A stretch of DNA of 17,710 nt, from assembly GCA_964432945.1 (NCBI GenBank), contig CAYSPO010000024.1, positions 1 through 17,710 of the forward strand, written 5' to 3'. The notes below the pieces were generated by a model, which did no database searches, was not told the DNA's origin, and saw only the letters and a list, made by a program, of their open reading frames with translations. Position numbers and translations under genes: made by a program. This DNA is from CAYSPO01 sp964432945 (GTDB taxonomy: Bacteria; Bacillota; Clostridia; Tissierellales; Peptoniphilaceae). Positions 1-6,787 of this stretch are shown here, in pieces. Positions within the stretch are counted from its first letter, which is position 1, and every line of letters starts with the position of its first letter.

Positions 1-147
1 AAACATTTTAAAACTATATATAAAACATAAGACTTAATTAACAATATTCACTACTTCTATATAATACATCGTTCTTTATTAAAAGTCAAGCTTTACTTAA
101 CTATTTTTCAAAATATTTAAATTTATATAATTACAATATGAAAATGA

Positions 148-1164
148 TTATATATATATAAGTGATTTTTTATAAACTGACTTGTATATTTCTTTTAATT
201 GTTTACCTATTTCTAGTAAATCTCTTTCTTCTGCTACCTTATAAGCCTCTTCTGTAAGATCTGGTAGTTTATCATTATAAAGCAATATCAATTTTTCTTT
301 GAATTCTTTTATATCTCGAGCCTTGTAAACATTGCGACCATCAATTAGCCAGTCATCAAAAACAGGAATATCTCTTATAATCATCTTGGTCTTAGAAGCA
401 CAAGCTTCAATAGCCGGTATACCTTCTGTTTCCTCAAGTGTTGGCATCAGAAAAACATCGCAAGCTTGTAAGGCTAATTTTATCTTTTCATTAGGTACAT
501 ATCCAGCAAAATTAAGATTAGAACTATGATTTTCTATAGCTTGTTGAATATGCTCAGGAATTAATTTTTTATCAGTATAACCAAACCAAATGAATTTATA
601 TTCTGGTAATTCTTTTGCTAACTCTATAAAATCCAAAATTCCTTTTCTTTCGATATATAAACCTACACCCATAATAATAAAATCTTCAGCTTTATAAGAA
701 TACTCTCTTTGTAAAACTTCTCTAGAGTTCGGAATTTCCTTAAATGATTTCAAGTTAATTCCATTAGACACTGCATATATTGGTTGATCTAGGCCATAAG
801 ACTGAAGAAGCAACTTAGAATAGTCTGTTGGTGTTATAATCACATCTCCTAAACTATAGCACCATTTAAGCCATTCTTTAAATAAAGGTGCAACTAAATC
901 GGATCCTTTGAATGATTTACAAAAATCTTCCATAGTGGAATGAGCATGATAAATTACTGGAATTTTTTTTCGCTTACATTCTCTAGCCAATAAATATGAC
1001 CTTGGAAAGTAAGTATTAATATGAAGTAAATCAAAATCGTCATTGGGATCAATAGTGTAATCTACCCCCACTAAATCAAGAGCTTTTTGTTGGTGATAAA
1101 TCGCATGACCTAATCCAGATTTACCTATTTTATCCATCATTTCACTATAAAGTAAAACTTTCAT
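148..1164 (-). CDS. Family 4 glycosyltransferase, CpoA-like (putative diglycosyl-diacylglycerol synthase)
   Basis: 338-residue GT-B fold glycosyltransferase of family GT4. The retaining-enzyme EX7E motif is visible in EETEGIPAIEA near residue 245, and a nucleotide-sugar binding segment lies around GVGLYIERKG near residue 166. The N-terminus (MKVLLYSE, then SGLGHAI, DYTIDPNDDFDLLHINTY) and the HAHSTMEDF and ITPTDYSK motifs resemble, from memory, the streptococcal CpoA group, which adds a second sugar to monoglucosyl-diacylglycerol at the inner membrane face. There is no signal peptide or clear membrane helix, consistent with a peripheral cytosolic enzyme. The ATG follows a GGAGGAAG ribosome site that overlaps the stop of the upstream VTT gene, 9 bp away, so the two are co-transcribed. 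No monoglycosyl-lipid synthase is seen in the window. The GT4 call is firm; the lipid substrate is inferred and capsule or teichoic acid roles are possible. Confidence 0.85.
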   Translation of the reverse strand: MKVLLYSEMMDKIGKSGLGHAIYHQQKALDLVGVDYTIDPNDDFDLLHINTYFPRSYLLARECKRKKIPVIYHAHSTMEDFCKSFKGSDLVAPLFKEWLKWCYSLGDVIITPTDYSKLLLQSYGLDQPIYAVSNGINLKSFKEIPNSREVLQREYSYKAEDFIIMGVGLYIERKGILDFIELAKELPEYKFIWFGYTDKKLIPEHIQQAIENHSSNLNFAGYVPNEKIKLALQACDVFLMPTLEETEGIPAIEACASKTKMIIRDIPVFDDWLIDGRNVYKARDIKEFKEKLILLYNDKLPDLTEEAYKVAEERDLLEIGKQLKEIYKSVYKKSLIYI

Positions 1165-1173
1165 TTCTTCCTC

Positions 1174-1937
1174 CTATCCAATATAATTAATCAACCATTT
1201 ACTTGCAAATACTGTTACAACTGTATATAAATAAAGAGAAACTGGTTTACAAACAACTAAGATAATCAGAAAATCTTTAAATTTCATATTTGAAACGCCT
1301 GAAACCATACAAAGTACATCGGCAGGCATAAAAGGAACTAGCATACCTATGATAAATAATCTATTGTAAATACTGGTGTCTAATAATGGAACATATTTAT
1401 CATAGGCTTTTTCACCAATTAATATCCATAATAGCCTTCTACCATATTTTCTGCAAATATAGAAAGCCATTATTGATCCTATTACGATGGAAACATAGTT
1501 CAAAAGAAAACCCTTAAGTGGTCCAAAGATTAATTCTCCTGCAGGTATGGTTAAAGCTCCTGGTATTATTGGTACAACAGTCTGGATTATCTGTATTACA
1601 AAAAATACAAGAGGTGCTAGCGGACCTGTTTTTCTTAAAAATTCTTCCATCTTTTTACTATCAGTTAATAGGCCTGCTTTGTAAGAGTAGTAAAANNNNN
1701 NNNNNNNNNNNNNNNNNNNNNNNNNNNNNNNNNNNNNNNNNNNNNNNNNNNNNNNNNNNNNNNNNNNNNNNNNNNNNNNNNNNNNNNNNNNNNNNATTCT
1801 TCCATCTTTTTACTATCAGTTAATAGGCCTGCTTTGTAAGAGTAGTAAAATACTACTATTACGATGATTATACCCAATATTCCAAGTAGGTTTATCAATT
1901 TGTTAGCAATTTTATCTTTCTTTTCTCTGTCTGTCAT
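1174..1937 (-). CDS. TVP38/TMEM64 (VTT domain) membrane protein, interrupted by an artefactual N gap
   Basis: With the N run and one copy of its 55-bp flank removed, the frame reads without a break from ATG at 1937 to TAG at 1174, giving 202 residues, a normal length for the family. A cytoplasmic basic N-terminus (MTDREKKDK) is followed by a helix at about residues 16-32. The VTT core comes next, with the re-entrant PIIPGALTIPAG segment, GSIMAFYICRKYGRR, and FMPADVLCMVSGVSNM. VTT proteins are proposed lipid scramblases or transporters (DedA members move undecaprenyl phosphate or phosphatidylethanolamine); which lipid this one handles is unknown. A GGGGAG ribosome site sits 13 nt upstream, a rather long spacing, but no other start is available. 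The gene is the first of an operon with the downstream glycosyltransferase. Confidence 0.85.
1641..1850. other. Assembly gap of 100 N with 55-bp duplicated flanks
   Basis: Positions 1696-1795 are exactly 100 N. The 55 bp before it (1641-1695) are identical to the 55 bp after it (1796-1850). Joining the two copies as one restores a single open frame through the VTT gene. The simplest reading is two contigs that overlap by one assembler k-mer (55) but were scaffolded with a default N spacer. Confidence 0.9.
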
Positions 1938-1978
1938 AGCTTAATAAACACTCCCCAGTAAATATTTAGTATATTCGT

Positions 1979-2054
1979 ATTATATATGATTAAAGCAACA
2001 TTAAGATTACAAATAGATTAAAATAACCTTAAGTTTTCCTTACAGTTTTCTTAA
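1979..2054 (-). promoter_or_regulatory. Promoter with five 11-bp direct repeats (Pho-box-like) for the VTT-glycosyltransferase operon
   Basis: On the minus strand a perfect TATAAT -10 lies at 1984-1979, placing the start of transcription near 1972 and giving a leader of about 35 nt before the ATG at 1937. There is no good -35 hexamer. Instead, five units follow at an exact 11-bp pitch: TTAAG (2054), GTAAG (2043), TTAAG (2032), TTAAT (2021) and GTAAT (2010). Direct repeats spaced about one helical turn, adjoining a promoter with a poor -35, are the pattern bound by OmpR-family activators such as PhoP/PhoB. The repeats are seen directly; that PhoP is the binder is inference, supported by the phoPR genes in the same window. 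Confidence 0.65.
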
Positions 2055-2365
2055 GTAAGAAATTTTTTGTATATCTTAATTGTTAGAAAATATATCTATT
2101 GCTTTTATCTTATATAAATCTATTTTAGAGAATAATCTTAATATTGGCTTGATTATACCCATAAGTCTTATATTAAAAATTAAAATCATAAGTTTATAGG
2201 TCTAATTCAAGTTATTTAAGCTTTTATATTTCCAAAGATCTCTATTTAGCTTAAATAATATTAATAGGAATAAAAAGTATTTTTTAAAATACATATAAGG
2301 TATTTTTCCCTAAAAATTTTTTTAAAGAATAATGCACACCAAAGTGCTTATAAAATATTACTTAA
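2055..2365. other. Intergenic AT-rich stretch with no convincing feature
   Basis: Together with the promoter described separately, this makes a 428-bp gene-free stretch. No open frame with a ribosome site was found on either strand. A 4-bp GCAC/GTGC hairpin at 2334-2347 lies just after the second permease gene, followed on the minus strand by a mixed T-rich run; it may be a weak terminator. A second hairpin (AAAATAC/GTATTTT, 2286-2306) has A rather than T after it in the minus direction. Confidence 0.5.
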
Positions 2366-3676
2366 TTAACTTTGAAATCCTATTCTTGCTCTAAATAATA
2401 TATTATAAAATTTATAGCTTAAAAATAAACCAACCAAGAAAACAATTATACTTGTAATTCTACTTAAACTAAAAGAACTAACTATAAGTTGGATTATATT
2501 AGAAGTTGTAAGAATAGCCATAATCTGGACAAATTTATTTTCGATATTTTTAAGCACAAGCATTTGACTTCTCTCTGATTGTGAGGATTTAGTCCAGTAA
2601 ATTCCTAAGAAAAAGAATAATAAGCCAACTAAAAACAAACCAATAGCAGATTGTAACGATACATTATAAAAACTAAAGCCATCTATTGGAGAAATAATTG
2701 ATTTTACAAGTGGATTCAATGAGCTAATCATATTTTCTACACTTTCAACCCAAGGTGAAATTTCATTTCCATTTACAAGGTAAGAAATAGCCCAAAGATT
2801 ATATTGGTAAAGTCTTATTCCAAAAATAGCCATAATAAACATGCCTATATGACCAATGAAATTTCCTGCAAGAGCCCCAATACCCATAACAATTAAATAG
2901 AAAGCTATGAGAGAAAGTCCTTGGCTTATAAATACTTCTTTCACATTATAAATATAGGTAATATTACTATAATTAGAGCTATTAAATATTAATAATTTTA
3001 ATCCGATTGATCCTAACCAAGCTGCTAATATAATTAATAAACCAAACAACACTTTTGCTAAATATGTTTTATTTTTTGTCCACGGAAACATTCTCGTAAA
3101 TTCATAATATTTAGTTAAATGTTCTCCACTTAATAATAAAACTCCTAACAAAAATACAATCGCATATATAAAAAGATTTGGAACCATAATGTTTTTAGCA
3201 ATGTTTATTTTATATATACCATCCGATGGATCTTTAACTATTTTTTCGTTTTCTAGTAATCTACTAAAGTTATATAAAATTGAATAGATATAATTATAAT
3301 CATTTGAATTATCCTGATTAGTGTAAGAATCAAAATATTCGCCAGATGATAGTTTTGATTTGTTTATATTTTTTTCCTTAACTATTTCTTTAAATACTTT
3401 TACATACTTATCAATGTAATCATCTGCTAAACCATACTGGGAAAGTTCACGAAATTTACCGATATTGTTTTCTATTTCATCTATCTTTATATTTTCTCTG
3501 TTTTTACTTAAATATTCTAATTCATAAGTATCATAATATATCTCATCAGCAAACTTTGAACTAGATTCATATCTAGCTGAGCTACCTTCAATAATAACGA
3601 AAATAGCCAGTACCATAAATATCCATAAAGAATACCTTTTTATTAAAATTTGAAATATTTTCTTTATATCTGACAT
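2366..3676 (-). CDS. ABC transporter permease, second of a paralogous pair
   Basis: 436-residue integral membrane protein. One N-terminal helix (about residues 16-30, ending EGSSA) is followed by a long charged region (about 31-165), expected outside the membrane. Then come several helices, beginning NLFIYAIVFLLGVLLLSGEHLTKYYEF. It is clearly paralogous to the gene upstream: both begin M(S/T)DIKKIFQIL, both carry SGEHLTKYYEF, ALAGNFIGHIG and GIYWTK, and both end in a KFY-ILF-(R/K)(A/S)R(I/V)GFQS pattern. AAAGGAGA precedes the ATG, 38 bp after the first permease. With the adjoining ATPase and GntR regulator it forms a YtrABCD-like ABC system. Such operons in Bacillus respond to cell-wall antibiotics; the substrate here is unknown. 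Confidence 0.8.
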   Translation of the reverse strand: MSDIKKIFQILIKRYSLWIFMVLAIFVIIEGSSARYESSSKFADEIYYDTYELEYLSKNRENIKIDEIENNIGKFRELSQYGLADDYIDKYVKVFKEIVKEKNINKSKLSSGEYFDSYTNQDNSNDYNYIYSILYNFSRLLENEKIVKDPSDGIYKINIAKNIMVPNLFIYAIVFLLGVLLLSGEHLTKYYEFTRMFPWTKNKTYLAKVLFGLLIILAAWLGSIGLKLLIFNSSNYSNITYIYNVKEVFISQGLSLIAFYLIVMGIGALAGNFIGHIGMFIMAIFGIRLYQYNLWAISYLVNGNEISPWVESVENMISSLNPLVKSIISPIDGFSFYNVSLQSAIGLFLVGLLFFFLGIYWTKSSQSERSQMLVLKNIENKFVQIMAILTTSNIIQLIVSSFSLSRITSIIVFLVGLFLSYKFYNILFRARIGFQS

Positions 3677-3714
3677 TTTTTCTCCTTTCTTTTAAGAAGA
3701 ATTAAAGTTTATAA

Positions 3715-5034
3715 TTAACTTTGAAATCCAACTCTTGATTTAAATAATATTTGATAGAACTTATATGCTATGGCTAAAGTAATGAAGAATATTATAATAC
3801 TTGCTAACCTTCCTATGTCGAAAGAATTAGCTATTTCTTGAACAATATTTGCTGTTGATAGAATAGCCATAAATTCAACGAACTTACTTGTTCTATCCTT
3901 CAAAACTAGCATTTGACTTCTTTCAGCTTTAGCTGTTTTGGTCCAGTATATTCCTAATATCAAGAAAATTAACGAAAGTACAACAAGACCCATTATTATA
4001 GAAAAATTCTTATTACTTAAAATAAATCCGTCAATTGGAGAAAATATCACTAATACCATACTGTTTAAGTTATCAATAATACTAGAAATTCGTTCAGAGA
4101 TACTATTATCATAGTTTCCTGAAAACAAACTTTCTAAAGTAGTAATATTATATTGATAAAGTCTTACTCCAAGCAGAGCCATAATAGTTAGACCAATATG
4201 ACCTATAAAGTTTCCAGCTAATGCTCCAACAGCCATAACTATTGAATAAAATGCAAATAATCTGAATGTATTTAATAAAAATATTTTCATAGGTTCATAT
4301 AGTGTAGTTATATTTTTATAGGTAGAATTTGAGAAAACAGCATATTTCAAAGCTATAGATATTAACCAAACACCCATAACAATAAGAAACCCAAATAGTA
4401 TCTTTCCTAGATATGTTTTAGTTTTAGTCCAGGGAAACATTTTAGAAAATTCATAATACTTAGTTAAATGTTCTCCACTTAATAAAAGTATTCCCATTAC
4501 TAATATAATAATATAGATAAAAGCATTAGGATTAATTATTGTACTAGAATAATTTAACTTATACTGTCCATCTAACGAATCTTTAACTATATAGTGGTTA
4601 TTTAAAGAACTAGTTATTCTGCTTGCAATAGAATAAATATCTCCAAACTTTTCATAATTTTCATCATTAAATTCGTCAAATATATTTTCTCTTTCTGCTA
4701 TATCAGCTTTACTAACATCCATAATCTCAAGCATTTTGTTAAGCTTATAAACTTTCAAGCTTATATAGTCATCAGAAAAACCTGCCTTATATTTTTCTTG
4801 ATACTCATCTAAATTATCTAAACTATCATTATAATTTGGAGCTACTAGCTTATCTTTATCTATTTCGATAAGATCTAAGTCGTAGAAATTGAAAAACATT
4901 TCACTAATAAAACCTTCACTCGCTTGATAACTAGCTGAAGATCCTTCTATAACTAAAAAAATTAATATGAGAGTAGAAATCCAAAGAATATTTCTCTTAA
5001 ATAATATTTGAAATATCTTCTTTATATCTGTCAT
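3715..5034 (-). CDS. ABC transporter permease, first of a paralogous pair
   Basis: 439 residues from the ATG at 5034, chosen because GAGGAG lies about 9 nt upstream and because the resulting MTDIKKIF start matches the paralogue's MSDIKKIF; a start 7 codons earlier is possible. Layout as in the paralogue: one N-terminal helix, an extracytoplasmic region of about 130 residues, then a multi-helix C-terminal half with SGEHLTKYYEF and ALAGNFIGHIG. The extracytoplasmic parts of the two proteins have diverged much more than the membrane cores. The gene overlaps the 3' end of the ATPase gene by 38 bp, so translation is probably coupled. No nucleotide-binding domain is present, so it depends on the neighbouring ATPase. 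Confidence 0.8.
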   Translation of the reverse strand: MTDIKKIFQILFKRNILWISTLILIFLVIEGSSASYQASEGFISEMFFNFYDLDLIEIDKDKLVAPNYNDSLDNLDEYQEKYKAGFSDDYISLKVYKLNKMLEIMDVSKADIAERENIFDEFNDENYEKFGDIYSIASRITSSLNNHYIVKDSLDGQYKLNYSSTIINPNAFIYIIILVMGILLLSGEHLTKYYEFSKMFPWTKTKTYLGKILFGFLIVMGVWLISIALKYAVFSNSTYKNITTLYEPMKIFLLNTFRLFAFYSIVMAVGALAGNFIGHIGLTIMALLGVRLYQYNITTLESLFSGNYDNSISERISSIIDNLNSMVLVIFSPIDGFILSNKNFSIIMGLVVLSLIFLILGIYWTKTAKAERSQMLVLKDRTSKFVEFMAILSTANIVQEIANSFDIGRLASIIIFFITLAIAYKFYQILFKSRVGFQS

Positions 5035-5899
5035 TTTTTTCCACTCCTCTCTCATAGTAGAAAAAGTCTTCTAGTTTCAGGCTTAGAAAATCATACTGAA
5101 CAATTTCTTCTCTATCTAATCTTTCTCTCCATGAATCTGCACTTCCTTTTCCAATAACTGTATAAACTCTGCCAATATTTTGCCTTAAAACTAAAGAGTT
5201 TTCTAAATCTGTTGGAAAATTCTCTTTACAAACTATTTGAATTTTAATTAGGTTACTTTGTCCCATACTTTCTACTTCTTTTATTTTGCCGTCAAGAGAT
5301 AAGTAAATTATTCTATCTGATAAACCTTCAAGTTCTTCTAACTCATGGGAGCTAACTAAAATAGACTTTCCCTTATCAGCTGCTTCAATCAATAAGCCAA
5401 TAATTTTTTCCTTATTTAATACATCCATGCCATCTAAAATTTCGTCTACTAAAACGAATTGAGCATTAGTAGCTAAAATTAATATCAATCCTACTAAGGA
5501 ATTACTTCCTTTAGAAAAACTTCTTATTCTATCATCAAGGCTTATTCCTATTTCATTAAATTCTCTAATTACAAATTCTTTATCGAACTTAGGATAAATA
5601 ATTTGATAGTATCCGATGACTTGACTTACTTTTTCAAAATCAAAAAAATTAAATCTATCAGGCAGATAAGCGATATTTTCTTTTAACTTAGGAAAATATT
5701 TAAGATTTTTTTCATCTATTAATATACATCCTTCATCACAATCTAAAATGCCTGCCATCATCTTTAAGATAGTTGTTTTACCAGAACCATTTCTTCCAGC
5801 TATTGCCGTTATACTAGCTGGTTGAAGTATAAAATCAACATTATCTATAATATTTTTTTCTTCAAATGACTTTACTATATTTTTTACATGTAGAATCAT
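4997..5899 (-). CDS. ABC transporter ATP-binding protein, YtrB-like
   Basis: 300 residues. Walker A is GRNGSGKTT (residues 35-43), Walker B is FVLVDEILDG (148-157) with catalytic E153, and the H-loop is SSHE with H185. The usual LSGGQ signature is replaced by FSKGSNS (128-134), which keeps only the S-x-G core, and the Q-loop position reads YLPDRF rather than containing Gln. After about residue 215 there is a C-terminal extension of about 85 residues with no motif I recognise. Its ATG overlaps the stop of the GntR gene (ATGA, 4 bp), and its 3' end overlaps the first permease gene. It should power the two permeases in a heteromeric transporter at the membrane; export or sensing is more likely than uptake because no binding protein is encoded. 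Confidence 0.9.
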   Translation of the reverse strand: MILHVKNIVKSFEEKNIIDNVDFILQPASITAIAGRNGSGKTTILKMMAGILDCDEGCILIDEKNLKYFPKLKENIAYLPDRFNFFDFEKVSQVIGYYQIIYPKFDKEFVIREFNEIGISLDDRIRSFSKGSNSLVGLILILATNAQFVLVDEILDGMDVLNKEKIIGLLIEAADKGKSILVSSHELEELEGLSDRIIYLSLDGKIKEVESMGQSNLIKIQIVCKENFPTDLENSLVLRQNIGRVYTVIGKGSADSWRERLDREEIVQYDFLSLKLEDFFYYERGVEKNDRYKEDISNII

Positions 5900-6267
5900 A
5901 ATTTCCCCTCCATAAGTGCCTTATCATAAAGATCTTCTAATTCTTTTTTAGTAAAAGAAAAAACTAAACTTTCTCTAAAAACTTCTATTAATTTTTTAGC
6001 CATATTTTCTTTTTCAAGTTCAATTTTTCTTTTATCAAAGGAAATAAAAGTTCCTTTTCCAGGGACAGTCTTAATAAATCCTAAACTTTCTAATTCCCTA
6101 TAAGCCTTGCTAACAGTCGATTGATTAACCATAAGGGTTTTAGCCATATCTCTTATAGAGGGCAGCTTATCGCCTTCAGATAAATAGTTATTAGCTATGG
6201 CAACCTTAGTTTGATCAACAATTTGCTGGTATAGAGGTATTTCGCTAGTTAAATCCAATTTATACAT
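5896..6267 (-). CDS. GntR-family transcriptional regulator, YtrA subfamily
   Basis: 123 residues, the short form typical of YtrA regulators. The N-terminal winged helix (about residues 8-76) has the family hallmarks IPLYQQIVDQ, LPSIRDMA, NQSTVSKAYRELESLGFI and GKGTF. The remaining 45 residues form a small helical tail instead of a large ligand-binding domain. ATG is preceded by TAGGAGGTAAAA. It is first in the operon with the ATPase and two permeases, and a GTGTA-N4-TACAC palindrome lies between its promoter and its start, so it very probably represses its own operon. Confidence 0.9.
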   Translation of the reverse strand: MYKLDLTSEIPLYQQIVDQTKVAIANNYLSEGDKLPSIRDMAKTLMVNQSTVSKAYRELESLGFIKTVPGKGTFISFDKRKIELEKENMAKKLIEVFRESLVFSFTKKELEDLYDKALMEGKL

Positions 6268-6297
6268 TTTTACCTCCTAGTGTTATATCTGTATGGT

Positions 6298-6350
6298 GTG
6301 TAGTCATACACTAATACACTTAATATAAAACTAAACACTATATTTGTCAA
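6298..6350 (-). promoter_or_regulatory. Promoter and GntR operator of the ABC operon
   Basis: On the minus strand TTGACA (6350-6345), a 17-bp spacer and TATATT (6327-6322) form a near-consensus SigA promoter. Transcription should begin near 6315. Immediately downstream, 6298-6311 is a perfect palindrome GTGTA-GTCA-TACAC, flanked by further TGTA half-sites, matching the kind of operator used by YtrA-type regulators. Repressor bound there would block the polymerase. Confidence 0.75.
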
Positions 6351-6381
6351 CTATTAAAATAATTATTTATTAATTGATAAT

Positions 6382-6418
6382 AAAAAAAGCATCTCATTAA
6401 AAAATAAATGAGATGCTT
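6382..6418 (-). terminator. Rho-independent terminator after the DUF1294 gene
   Basis: Perfect 12-bp stem (AAGCATCTCATT at 6387-6398 with AATGAGATGCTT at 6407-6418), 8-nt loop, followed on the minus strand by a run of T. It lies 16 bp past the stop of the DUF1294 gene. Confidence 0.9.
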
Positions 6419-6433
6419 AAAATTATATTTGAC

Positions 6434-6715
6434 TTAGATAAACTTCCATATTAATAAAATTTGAAAAATAAGAATCAGAGGAATTCCTATCATAAATTTT
6501 GAGTGTTTAGTTTTATGACGGATAATAACCATAGTTAAGTACATAAATAAAGCCCCACATAATAAACTAACTAATAATAAATTTCTTTCCCTAACTCTAG
6601 CTTTAGTTTTATTAACACTTGCCCATTTATCATAGACCGTTAAAACCATAGCAAAAATGTTAATAAATATAAGATACAATAATAGATATTTATTTATTCC
6701 ATATAATAACTCCAA
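6434..6715 (-). CDS. DUF1294 family small membrane protein
   Basis: About 93 residues from a TTG start at 6715, chosen because AAGGAG lies 6 nt upstream; the in-frame TTG at 6721 would be only 1 nt from that site. The family pattern is present: an N-terminal helix, YDKWAS (conserved YDK-x-A), R-x-R-E before a second hydrophobic segment, a CGALFMYLTM stretch replacing the usual glycine-rich turn, then RHKTKHSKF and a last helix. DUF1294 proteins are small inner-membrane proteins of unknown function. Single gene, closed by its own terminator, just downstream of uvsE. Confidence 0.85.
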   Translation of the reverse strand: MELLYGINKYLLLYLIFINIFAMVLTVYDKWASVNKTKARVRERNLLLVSLLCGALFMYLTMVIIRHKTKHSKFMIGIPLILIFQILLIWKFI

Positions 6716-6787
6716 AAGCAACTCCTTAATTATATTTATTTTATACCTTATTGTATCTTATATAATAAAAAATAAAACAAAAAAACA

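Noticed and set aside
1..147. Terminator or small gene after the glycosyltransferase
   Set aside because: Only AT-rich sequence with an imperfect, loopless palindrome near 84-100; no stem with a T run and no frame with a ribosome site.
150..170. TA dinucleotide run at the end of the glycosyltransferase gene as a repeat element
   Set aside because: Short simple sequence within the last codons; normal for this base composition.
1641..1850. Apparent direct repeat or duplicated target site around the N run
   Set aside because: The same 55-bp overlap and 100 N recur at 14216-14425, and collapsing restores frames in both genes, so it is an assembly artefact and not an insertion.
2286..2306. Hairpin AAAATAC/GTATTTT as a terminator of the ABC operon
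   Set aside because: On the minus strand it is followed by A residues, not T, so it does not fit a terminator for that operon.
2055..2365. Possible decayed third permease copy downstream of the twin permeases
   Set aside because: No stretch resembling the conserved permease segments could be recognised in any frame.
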